From Lachnospiraceae bacterium (lineage in GTDB: Bacteria; Bacillota; Clostridia; Lachnospirales; Lachnospiraceae): a stretch of DNA of 5,908 bases. The notes below the pieces were generated by a model. The model was given only the letters and a program-made list of their open reading frames with translations, made no database searches and was not told the origin of the DNA. Within the stretch, counting starts at the first letter, position 1. Every line of letters begins with the position of its first letter. The stretch is taken from contig CAAGRP010000209.1 of assembly GCA_900772685.1 (NCBI GenBank), positions 1 through 5,908 on the forward strand. Direction: 5' to 3'. The translations under genes were made by a program, and so were the position numbers. Positions 1 through 5,387 of this stretch are shown here, piece after piece.

Positions 1-306
1 CTCACAGAAGATAGCCTTGCCGGCTGCGGCAGCCTTCTGAACCTGCTCTACATGAAGCTGGTTAGGCGTTGTGATGTATACGATATCGATCGACGGATCG
101 CTCATTGCATCGTCGGGGTTTGTGCTGAATCGGTTGAAGCCGTATCTTTCAGCCACTTCATTTGCTGTTTCTTTGAATACATCGATAACCAATTCAAGCT
201 CGGGAACTACATCTGTTCCGTAGCACATCTTGATATTATTAAGTGCGCGTGCATGGCTTGTTCCTATCCATCCGCATCCGATCACTGCTATTTTTAATAC
301 TTTCAT
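1..306 (-). CDS. Gfo/Idh/MocA family NAD-dependent dehydrogenase, inositol 2-dehydrogenase-like (3' part missing)
   Basis: The first 102 codons of an oxidoreductase start at an ATG at 306 and run off the left edge. The N-terminus carries a Rossmann dinucleotide fold: a beta strand leads into GCGWIG (residues 10-15), and an aspartate at 42 ends a later strand. An acidic residue there usually favours NAD over NADP in this family. The segment around residues 76-85 (VYITTPNQLH) and the AAAAGKAIFCE stretch ending at residue 102 are hallmarks of Gfo/Idh/MocA proteins. The latter leads into the catalytic Glu-Lys-Pro motif, cut off at the glutamate. The family oxidises hydroxyl groups of sugars and cyclitols; the neighbouring IolE-like gene makes an IolG-like inositol 2-dehydrogenase role reasonable. 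It is the last gene visible in the operon, 19 nt after the preceding stop, with a weak AAGGCGG-type ribosome binding site. Exact substrate is unknown because the C-terminal substrate domain is absent. Confidence 0.9.
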   Translation of the reverse strand, partial: MKVLKIAVIGCGWIGTSHARALNNIKMCYGTDVVPELELVIDVFKETANEVAERYGFNRFSTNPDDAMSDPSIDIVYITTPNQLHVEQVQKAAAAGKAIFCE

Positions 307-325
307 TGTTGATTTTCCGCCTTTC

Positions 326-1219
326 TTATTTTAATGTTCCGCATCCGGCACTCTCTAAATATTTTCCGGTCCTTTTCTGTATCTTAAGGCATTCGCCGGG
401 TACAGGAGGATAGCAGTCATGTTCTATGATCGCATATCCGTTAAATCCGATCTTCTTAAGAATCTCTCCGTAACGATTCCAGTCGATCTCTCCGTGTCCT
501 ATCTCTGCGAATACGTTGAGCTTTGTTGCCTGTGCATACTGGATATCTTCCCTCCAGCATCTTTCCTTTATCTCAGGTACAAGATCCTTATAATGAAGCA
601 TCTCGATCTGATCGGCGATCTTTTCCGTATAAGAGTAAACATCATTGCCTTCAACATAAATATGATGTCCTGTATCGAAGCAGAATCTGAGCTCATCCTT
701 AGGTATAAGAGATATCATCTTGTCTATCTGTTCCTCTGTCTGAACGTGTGTTCCGCCGTGAGGATGGAAGATAGGAGTAACGCCGTAGCTTCTTACTGCA
801 GCTGCAAGACGACGGTAGTTTTCGCAAAGCCTTTTGAAGCTTTCATCATCCAGATATTTAGGAGCTACCCATTCACCTGTAATAAGATCCGTATACATGT
901 TGTCCATGATTATGAAATAGATGCCGCCTATAGCTTTGAGTCTTTCACACGTCTTCTTGCTGGATTCAATAACCTCATCCGTCAGATTGGTATCTGAAAT
1001 ATCATACATAACTGTTGAAGCTATTGCCTTTAATCCTCTTTTATCGAGCTCGGTTTTAAGCTCTGCAGGGTCCGGCGACATATATCCGTAAGGACCTGTT
1101 TCCGTATATACATATCCGGCCTCGGCCACCTCATCGAGATAAGTATGCCAGTCAGGCTGCTTGTCATTGCTGTCAAACCATACGCCCCATGAATCCGGGC
1201 AGTTTCCGATCTTTATCAT
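326..1219 (-). CDS. Sugar phosphate isomerase/epimerase family protein, inosose dehydratase (IolE)-like
   Basis: This is a 297-residue protein of the xylose-isomerase-like TIM barrel superfamily. The N-terminus (IGNCPDSWGVWF, from residue 4) and the TETGPYGY segment at 39-46 match the inosose-dehydratase-like branch. Later signatures are HPHGGTHVQTEEQID (152-166), FDTGHH (181-186), LHYKDL (208-213), AEIGHGEIDW (238-247) and IIEHD (264-268). Probable divalent-metal ligands are D182, H209 and E266, with H152 or H154 or E239 completing the site; these assignments come from family pattern, not structure. Members dehydrate 2-keto-myo-inositol or isomerise and epimerise related ketoses. The ATG at 1219 is preceded by AGGAGG at 1226-1231, six bases away, so the start is secure. 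The gene lies between the permease (69 nt upstream) and the dehydrogenase (19 nt downstream), consistent with acting on the dehydrogenase's product. It differs from classical IolE enough that another ketose or inosose is possible. Confidence 0.85.
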   Translation of the reverse strand: MIKIGNCPDSWGVWFDSNDKQPDWHTYLDEVAEAGYVYTETGPYGYMSPDPAELKTELDKRGLKAIASTVMYDISDTNLTDEVIESSKKTCERLKAIGGIYFIIMDNMYTDLITGEWVAPKYLDDESFKRLCENYRRLAAAVRSYGVTPIFHPHGGTHVQTEEQIDKMISLIPKDELRFCFDTGHHIYVEGNDVYSYTEKIADQIEMLHYKDLVPEIKERCWREDIQYAQATKLNVFAEIGHGEIDWNRYGEILKKIGFNGYAIIEHDCYPPVPGECLKIQKRTGKYLESAGCGTLK

Positions 1220-1225
1220 TTCTCT

Positions 1226-1231
1226 CCTCCT
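1226..1231 (-). promoter_or_regulatory. Shine-Dalgarno site of the IolE-like gene
   Basis: On the minus strand this reads AGGAGG, six bases before the ATG at 1219, and it fixes the start of the IolE-like gene. Confidence 0.85.
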
Positions 1232-1239
1232 AAATAACT

Positions 1240-1271
1240 GGCTGCTGTAAATTTATGTGGTTTTTGCAGCC
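1240..1271 (-). other. Weak inverted repeat between permease and IolE-like genes
   Basis: GGCTGC at 1240-1245 is complementary to GCAGCC at 1266-1271, a perfect 6-bp stem with a 20-nt loop. It sits in the 69-nt gap after the permease stop codon and just ahead of the IolE-like ribosome binding site. No U-tract follows it in the direction of transcription, so it is not a convincing terminator. It could be a minor RNA processing or stabilising structure, or chance. Confidence 0.25.
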
Positions 1272-1288
1272 TGCTTGATGCGTTTGAA

Positions 1289-2269
1289 TTATGCTTTTCT
1301 TGTGTTTTTCTTCATATCGAGAGCAACAGATGCCACGATGATTATTCCTTTGATTATATTTGTGAAGTTATCATTAACTCCAAGGAGTACGAGTCCGTTA
1401 TTTATTACTCCGAGGATAAGGATTCCGCAAAGAACTCCGCTTATCTTACAGATACCGCCGGTATGAGATGTTCCCCCAACAGTAGCTGCAGCTATCGCAT
1501 CAAGCTCATAGTTAAGACCTGATGTAGCAGGATCGGCTGATCCGGCACGGCCTGCAAGAAGAACACCTGCAAGACCTGCAAGAACTCCGCACCATACATA
1601 AGTAAGTACAAGGTTTCTTTCAACATTTATTCCGGCTACCCTGGCTGCCTGATCGTTGCCTCCGATGGCATAAAGGCTTTTGCCGAATCGGGTCTGTCCG
1701 AGTATATATGCAGCAAGAAGACAAACCAGGATAAATACGATTACTATCACAGGTATAAAACCAATTTCTCCGTTTCCGAGAAAACGGTATCCGCTTGAAA
1801 GGTTTGAAACAGGACGGGTGGTAAATATCTTGGCTGCAGCACGGCATATAAGCTGACCGCCCAGGGTTGCTATAAATGCCGGCATTTTTGTATATGCTAT
1901 GATCGCGCCCTGGATCGCACCGATACAGCATCCCATTGCGAGAGCTATAAGGATAGCAACTATAGCCGGAAGTTCAACGCCTGTAAGGAGCTTGGAAGCG
2001 TATTCTACAGGCTGTACCAGAGCACCTGTTATACAGGCAATAAGTCCGGCTGCGGCTCCGATAGAAAGATCGATTCCTCTTGTCAATATACAGAAGGCAA
2101 CACCGAAGGCCATAACGCCCTTTACGGATTCACTCATCAGCAGGGTTTTAAAGTTTGCTAATGAAAAAAAGTTTTTATTTCCGATGCTCATAATGATAAT
2201 AAGCACAATAAGAACCAGCCACATTGCATTGTTTGATAATGCTTTTTTGATATTTGTGTTTTTACTCAC
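1289..2269 (-). CDS. Sugar ABC transporter permease, RbsC/MglC type (BPD_transp_2 family)
   Basis: The membrane subunit of a CUT2-class sugar importer has 326 residues when started at the GTG at 2269. Residues 15-30 begin the first membrane span and several hydrophobic segments follow. Family hallmarks are ILTRGIDLSIGA (61-72), the cytoplasmic helix around DQAARVAGINVERN (206-219) that contacts the ATPase, and the C-terminal block LNYELDAIAAATVGGTS (252-268) followed by GG, then NNGLVLLGV (290-298). The GTG is chosen because AGGAGG stands nine bases upstream and 19 nt separate it from the ATPase stop. An in-frame ATG at 2311 would add 14 basic residues encoded inside the ATPase gene with no matching ribosome binding site. 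The length agrees with family members of about 320-340 residues. It probably dimerises and works with the ATPase and binding lipoprotein encoded just upstream; the substrate is inferred only from context. Confidence 0.95.
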   Translation of the reverse strand: MSKNTNIKKALSNNAMWLVLIVLIIIMSIGNKNFFSLANFKTLLMSESVKGVMAFGVAFCILTRGIDLSIGAAAGLIACITGALVQPVEYASKLLTGVELPAIVAILIALAMGCCIGAIQGAIIAYTKMPAFIATLGGQLICRAAAKIFTTRPVSNLSSGYRFLGNGEIGFIPVIVIVFILVCLLAAYILGQTRFGKSLYAIGGNDQAARVAGINVERNLVLTYVWCGVLAGLAGVLLAGRAGSADPATSGLNYELDAIAAATVGGTSHTGGICKISGVLCGILILGVINNGLVLLGVNDNFTNIIKGIIIVASVALDMKKNTRKA

Positions 2270-2278
2270 TTGAGACTT

Positions 2279-2284
2279 CCTCCT
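2279..2284 (-). promoter_or_regulatory. Shine-Dalgarno site that decides the permease start
   Basis: The minus strand reads AGGAGG here, immediately after the ATPase stop codon (2291-2289) and nine bases before the GTG at 2269. It supports translation from GTG and argues against the upstream ATGs at 2311 and 2299. Confidence 0.85.
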
Positions 2285-2288
2285 AATT

Positions 2289-3782
2289 TTAATGCTCATG
2301 CGTTGTCGCATATTCCATTATAAGTTCCTGAGAAAACTCAGAACGCTCCAGCGTTCCGCTTACATGTCCTTCATGCATTACGATGATCCTGTCGGCTACG
2401 CCCATGACCTCAGGCATTTCAGATGAAATGACGATTATCGCTTTGCCCTGTCCTGCCAGTTCTGATAACAGGGTGTGTATCTCTGCTTTTGCACCTACAT
2501 CGATACCTCTTGTGGGTTCATCTACGATAAGCACATCAGGTTCTGTAAGCAGCCAACGCCCAACCAGCACCTTCTGCTGATTTCCTCCTGAAAGATTCAT
2601 GATAGGAGTCTCCATTGTAGGCGTCTTGATTTTGATCTTTTCTATATATTCCTGTGTATCGGTCTTCATTCTTTTTCTGTCAAGAGGAGTGCCGTACATT
2701 TTTAGATTGAGCTTTGCAACACACATGTTCTCGCGCACGCTTAAAAGGCCGATTATTCCGTTTCCTCTTCGATCTTCGGTAAGAAGACTGATATGATTTT
2801 CAATAGCATCCTGCGGACTTCTTATATCCAGTTCTTTTCCGTCTTTTATTATCTTTCCGGAATCTTTTTTTCTGATTCCGAAAATGGTTTCTACGGTTTC
2901 GGTTCTTCCGGCGCCTACAAGGCCGGCAAAACCAAGTATTTCACCTTTTCTTACTTCAAACGATACATTCTGTACCATTCTTCCGGCACATAGGTTTTCT
3001 ACCTTTAATACAACATCTCCTATAGGACACTCAGTCTTAGGGAACATATTTTTTATTTCTCTTCCTACCATCATTTTGATGAGTCTGTTCTGATCGAAAT
3101 TTTCAACCAGATCGGAGCCGATAAATTCGCCGTCACGGAATACCGATATCTCATCGCTAATCCTGAATATCTCATCCATCTTATGTGAGATATAGATTAT
3201 GGCAGTACCCCTCTCTTTAAGATCTTTTATAATATCGAAAAGATCCTCGGTTTCTTTTTCTGTTAGGGAGGATGTAGGCTCATCCATTATTACGATAGAA
3301 GAGTTGTATGATACGGCCTTTACTATCTCAACCATCTGCATTTTTGCAACGCTCAGGTTTTTCATTTTTTCATCGGGATCTACTTCCTGACCCATCTTTT
3401 TGAAAAGCTCAATACATTCTCTTTTCATCTTTTTGTGGTCTGTAAATATTCCGTTTTTGGGTTCGCGGCCGAGCCATACGTTGTCACATACGGAACGCTC
3501 CAATACCGGAGACATCTCCTGATGTATCATGGAGATACCGGCATCAATAGCTTCTCTGGCCGATCTGAAGCTGACTTTTTGTCCCTTGTATATTATTTCT
3601 CCTGATGTAACCGGCTGAATACCAATAAGGCATTTCATCAACGTGGATTTTCCGGCTCCGTTTTCACCCATGAGTGCATGTACCGTTCCGGGGCGTACCT
3701 TAAGATCTACACCCTTAAGAGCCTTTACACCGGGAAATTCCTTGACGATGTTGTGCATTTCGAGAATATATTCTTCACTCAA
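2289..3782 (-). CDS. Sugar ABC transporter ATP-binding protein, RbsA/MglA type with two nucleotide-binding domains
   Basis: The 497-residue protein holds two fused ABC ATPase domains, the usual length for RbsA, MglA and XylG. Domain 1 has Walker A GENGAGKST (39-47), Q-loop Q88, a degenerate signature LSVAKMQ (143-149), Walker B IVIMDEPT (163-170) and switch histidine H200. Domain 2 has a degenerate Walker A GLVGAGRTE (287-295, Arg in place of Lys), signature LSGGNQQK (397-404), Walker B LIVDEPT (418-424) and serines in place of the switch histidine (453-454). This asymmetry is normal for the family: one domain is thought to be catalytically weakened. The protein powers uptake through the permease encoded next. 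The chosen start is TTG at 3782, preceded at six bases by GGTGA; an in-frame TGA at 3791-3789 prevents anything longer. The first in-frame ATG (codon 9) has no clear ribosome binding site. See the overlapping mini-ORF and hairpin upstream. Confidence 0.95.
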   Translation of the reverse strand: MSEEYILEMHNIVKEFPGVKALKGVDLKVRPGTVHALMGENGAGKSTLMKCLIGIQPVTSGEIIYKGQKVSFRSAREAIDAGISMIHQEMSPVLERSVCDNVWLGREPKNGIFTDHKKMKRECIELFKKMGQEVDPDEKMKNLSVAKMQMVEIVKAVSYNSSIVIMDEPTSSLTEKETEDLFDIIKDLKERGTAIIYISHKMDEIFRISDEISVFRDGEFIGSDLVENFDQNRLIKMMVGREIKNMFPKTECPIGDVVLKVENLCAGRMVQNVSFEVRKGEILGFAGLVGAGRTETVETIFGIRKKDSGKIIKDGKELDIRSPQDAIENHISLLTEDRRGNGIIGLLSVRENMCVAKLNLKMYGTPLDRKRMKTDTQEYIEKIKIKTPTMETPIMNLSGGNQQKVLVGRWLLTEPDVLIVDEPTRGIDVGAKAEIHTLLSELAGQGKAIIVISSEMPEVMGVADRIIVMHEGHVSGTLERSEFSQELIMEYATTHEH

Positions 3783-3792
3783 TGTTCGTCAC
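3775..3792 (-). other. Five-codon mini-ORF overlapping the ATPase start
   Basis: A GTG at 3792 begins GTG ACG AAC ATT GAG and ends at TGA (3777-3775), just inside the ATPase gene in another frame. The strong purine-rich AAGGAAGG (3808-3801) lies eight bases before this GTG, a better spacing than its 18-base distance to the ATPase TTG. Two readings are possible: a leader peptide whose termination lets ribosomes restart at the overlapping TTG, or the remains of the original ATPase start after a one-base insertion. Removing T at 3777 would join the frames to give an N-terminus beginning (M)TNIEEEYILEM. Confidence 0.4.
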
Positions 3793-3800
3793 CAAATTAT

Positions 3801-3808
3801 CCTTCCTT
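3801..3808 (-). promoter_or_regulatory. Shine-Dalgarno-like AAGGAAGG upstream of the ATPase gene
   Basis: On the minus strand this reads AAGGAAGG. It is well placed (eight bases) for the GTG at 3792 and poorly placed (18 bases) for the ATPase TTG at 3782, so it matters for deciding how ATPase translation begins. Confidence 0.6.
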
Positions 3809-3815
3809 TGTTTGA

Positions 3816-3844
3816 AAGAGGACGTTTTTTAAGAACGTCCTCTT
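3816..3844 (-). terminator. Intercistronic hairpin between the binding-protein and ATPase genes (attenuator or mRNA-stabilising)
   Basis: Bases 3816-3826 (AAGAGGACGTT) and 3834-3844 (AACGTCCTCTT) form a perfect 11-bp stem with a 7-nt loop. It lies 94 nt past the binding-protein stop and seven bases before the AAGGAAGG site. In the minus-strand transcript only a short, interrupted U-run follows, so full termination is unlikely. Such hairpins after a binding-protein gene commonly protect the upstream mRNA or partly terminate, letting the binding protein be made in excess over the membrane complex. That role is inferred from position. Confidence 0.6.
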
Positions 3845-3938
3845 ATGTTGTAAAGTTAATTTCTTGATGGAGTTATCTTAGCAGAAAATACCTAAGTTTA
3901 ATAAAGTATGAGGTTTTTCTAAAGAGTGCTTGATATGA

Positions 3939-4997
3939 TTACATATAATCCGATACGTTTTCTGCGGTTACAGGAGTGAATGGAATCCATGAAATAAATC
4001 CTGTATCATCAAGGTCGAAATCTGTACCATCGTTGATAGGTTTGCCATCAAGCATATTTATAACTGCCATACATGCTCCGTATCCCTGTCCGTTTGCATC
4101 CTGGAATACTGTCATATACATTTTGCCGTCGGCGATAGCCTGACATCCGTCTACGGTAGCATCGATTCCAACAACCGGTACGGTAGAAGGATCGATCCCT
4201 GCTGCTTCGAGTGCTTCGATAGCACCTAATGCCATAGCATCGTTATTTGAGATGATGCAGTCATAATCGGTTGTTGTGATAAGCGGGGAGATCATATCCT
4301 GTGCTGTTGCACGGTCATAATCAGCTACAAGCGGTGCAGATGCTTCTGTTGCTGTAATTCCGTTATCCTCAAGTCCCTTTAAAACAGATTCTGTTCTCTG
4401 CTCTGTATGTACAAGTCCTTCAGTTCCTTTAAGAAGAAGATATTTTATATCTGTTTTTTTCATTTCTTTAAAGTATTTACTCAGGTATTCACCCTGATAT
4501 CCGCCGGATTGCATTTCGTCAGAGCCTACAAATACAACATTTTCATTAAGGAGAGTTGCATCACTTGGTCTTCTGTTTACGAATACGACCTTCATATCTC
4601 CTGCGGATTCGATGATCTGCTCTGCTGCATCAGCATCGACAAGGTTTACTATAACGGCCTGGTTTCCGTTGTTTCTTGCGGTTTCAACATACTGGATAAC
4701 ACGGCTTTGGTCGTTCTGTGCATCCTGTGTAGTGAGATTTATACCTACTTCTTCGGCAGCTTTTTTTGCGCCGGATTCAAGTGTAGAAAGAAATTCGTCA
4801 CGTGATGACATTATCAATGTTACGTTTATGTCGCCGTCTGTGGCTGTTTTACTCTGCGAATCGGATTTTTCTGAAGTTGTTGATGATGCTGCTGATGCTG
4901 CGGATGATGATTTGTCAGAAGAACCCTGACCGCATCCTGCTAATGTTCCGAATACCATTGTACCTATGAGCATAGCTGCAAATAATTTTTTCTTCAT
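3939..4997 (-). CDS. Sugar ABC transporter substrate-binding lipoprotein (periplasmic-binding-protein family 4, RbsB/MglB-like)
   Basis: The 352-residue extracellular binding protein heads the operon. A lipoprotein signal peptide (residues 1-21) begins with KKK, has a hydrophobic core and ends in LAG before Cys22, the lipid anchor. A Ser/Ala/Thr/Lys-rich spacer (about 25-55) follows, then a type I binding-protein fold from INVTLIMSSRDEF (57-69). Probable ligand-contact segments are VNRRP (140-144), EQR (199-201), ISNNDAMALGAIEAL (249-263), VVGIDATVDG (275-284) and TVFQDANGQ (296-304). NNDAMA and DAN resemble MglB; the Gln at 299 sits where RbsB has Gln and MglB has Asn. The ATG at 4997 is chosen because AAGGAG lies eight bases upstream and the signal peptide starts there; the longer frame to 5084 would bury the signal behind 29 residues. 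Neighbouring inositol-type enzymes suggest a cyclitol or monosaccharide ligand, which is inference. Confidence 0.93.
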   Translation of the reverse strand: MKKKLFAAMLIGTMVFGTLAGCGQGSSDKSSSAASAASSTTSEKSDSQSKTATDGDINVTLIMSSRDEFLSTLESGAKKAAEEVGINLTTQDAQNDQSRVIQYVETARNNGNQAVIVNLVDADAAEQIIESAGDMKVVFVNRRPSDATLLNENVVFVGSDEMQSGGYQGEYLSKYFKEMKKTDIKYLLLKGTEGLVHTEQRTESVLKGLEDNGITATEASAPLVADYDRATAQDMISPLITTTDYDCIISNNDAMALGAIEALEAAGIDPSTVPVVGIDATVDGCQAIADGKMYMTVFQDANGQGYGACMAVINMLDGKPINDGTDFDLDDTGFISWIPFTPVTAENVSDYM

Positions 4998-5033
4998 AAA
5001 TCTTTCTCCTTCTTCATCCTCTGAGACCGGTTT

Positions 5034-5084
5034 TTGATCATTAATTTTAAATTTAAATAAATACGATATCTGGAAGTTGATCAA
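5034..5084. repeat. Pair of TTGATCA elements in the lipoprotein gene leader
   Basis: TTGATCA occurs at 5034-5040 and again, as the 8-bp palindrome TTGATCAA, at 5077-5084. The copies start 43 bp apart, about four DNA turns. Between them lies a 12-bp palindrome TTTAAATTTAAA (5046-5057). Because each motif is nearly self-complementary, the two copies could be paired protein sites or could pair as a 7-bp RNA stem with a long loop in the 5' leader. Confidence 0.35.
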
Positions 5085-5095
5085 TAGTCCGGCAA

Positions 5096-5125
5096 TTTAC
5101 ACTAAAGACAACAACTTTTGCGCAA
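5096..5125 (-). promoter_or_regulatory. Weak candidate promoter for the transport operon
   Basis: On the minus strand, TTGCGC (5125-5120) is separated by 18 bases from TGTAAA (5101-5096). Both match the sigma-A consensus poorly, and the -35 part overlaps the TTGCGCAA palindrome. A weak -35 box would suit an activator-dependent promoter, but other AT-rich hexamers nearby could serve as well. Confidence 0.2.
5118..5125. promoter_or_regulatory. Candidate operator palindrome TTGCGCAA
   Basis: This is a perfect 8-bp palindrome and the most GC-rich core in an AT-rich region. It is flanked by AGACA at 5106-5110 and TGTCT at 5132-5136, an outer inverted repeat centred within half a base of the inner one. 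The symmetry fits a dimeric repressor or activator site, but the bound protein is unknown. Confidence 0.3.
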
Positions 5126-5151
5126 TGTTTCTGTCTATTCGTATAATTGCA

Positions 5152-5176
5152 CATTATTATTTGAAAATCATTATTA
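5152..5176. repeat. Direct repeat CATTATTA, candidate AraC-type half-sites
   Basis: CATTATTA occurs at 5152-5159 and 5169-5176, a start-to-start spacing of 17 bp. TTGCA precedes the first copy (5147-5151) and follows the second (5182-5186). AraC-family proteins commonly bind direct half-sites spaced by about two DNA turns, so this is a reasonable candidate, though AT-rich sequence gives such repeats by chance. Confidence 0.3.
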
Positions 5177-5218
5177 AATCTTTGCATAAAATATAGAATT
5201 CTTACTACTGGCTTTTTG

Positions 5219-5247
5219 TGCATTAAATAAGGAAGAGATGCTATAAA
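5219..5247 (+). promoter_or_regulatory. Alternative upstream promoter candidate for the AraC-type gene
   Basis: An extended -10 element, TG then C then TATAAA (5242-5247), has a weak TGCATT -35 at 5219-5224 with 17-bp spacing. It would give a leader of roughly 130 bases before the ATG at 5388. The good -10 makes it plausible. Confidence 0.3.
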
Positions 5248-5319
5248 TGAGTTATTTCTTTAACAAGATGTTCAAAGAAAACTTCATACATGCCACAAGA
5301 TTAATGCATTTTAAATAAA

Positions 5320-5348
5320 TTGTATTTTCTGTACATACATGGTAGTAT
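5320..5348 (+). promoter_or_regulatory. Candidate promoter for the AraC-type gene
   Basis: TTGTAT (5320-5325) and TAGTAT (5343-5348) are separated by exactly 17 bases, and TG at 5340-5341 supplies an extended -10. Transcription would start near 5355, giving a short leader containing the AGGAGG site. Confidence 0.4.
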
Positions 5349-5375
5349 TGGTTCAGGATTCCGTTAGCAAGTTTT

Positions 5376-5381
5376 AGGAGG
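5376..5381 (+). promoter_or_regulatory. Shine-Dalgarno site of the AraC-type gene
   Basis: AGGAGG stands six bases before the ATG at 5388. It fixes the start of the regulator there rather than at the second in-frame ATG at 5403. Confidence 0.85.
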
Positions 5382-5387
5382 GTTGAC

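Larger units (their letters stand above)
4998..5387. promoter_or_regulatory. Divergent control region between the transport operon and the AraC-type regulator
   Basis: This 390-bp, strongly AT-rich region contains no credible gene and must hold the promoters for both directions. Visible elements are an AAGGAG ribosome binding site for the lipoprotein gene (5006-5011), two TTGATCA motifs, the palindrome TTGCGCAA (5118-5125), a direct repeat CATTATTA (5152-5159 and 5169-5176), three TGCAT-plus-A/T elements, and candidate promoters listed separately. AraC-type regulators usually activate a divergent or adjacent operon from such a region, so this is the likely target of the protein encoded at 5388. 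The boxes are visual calls and none has been tested. Confidence 0.7.

Noticed and set aside
52..297. 81-codon plus-strand open frame at the left edge
   Set aside because: Antisense to the dehydrogenase, whose minus-strand translation shows the GxGxxG fold and family motifs.
419..997. 192-codon open frame on the plus strand
   Set aside because: It lies entirely antisense to the well-supported IolE-like gene, has no recognisable domain, and its translation is the Cys/Phe/Leu-rich type typical of reverse-frame shadows.
1620..1931. 103-codon minus-strand open frame inside the permease
   Set aside because: Same strand but a different frame from the permease, with no family signature; an overlap shadow.
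1899..2273. 124-codon plus-strand open frame
   Set aside because: Antisense to the permease, whose family motifs are clear; no ribosome binding site or domain was seen.
3845..3938. Possible small gene or second terminator after the binding-protein stop
   Set aside because: Only a 5-bp CTTAG/CTAAG repeat and AT-rich sequence are visible; there is no start with a ribosome binding site and no strong stem.
4407..4929. Two overlapping plus-strand open frames (4407-4805 and 4612-4929)
   Set aside because: Both are antisense to the binding-lipoprotein gene, and the low-complexity end of the second mirrors its Ser/Ala linker codons.
4998..5084. 29-residue N-terminal extension of the binding protein from an ATG at 5084
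   Set aside because: It would place the lipoprotein signal peptide internally; the ATG at 4997 has AAGGAG eight bases upstream and starts the signal peptide correctly.
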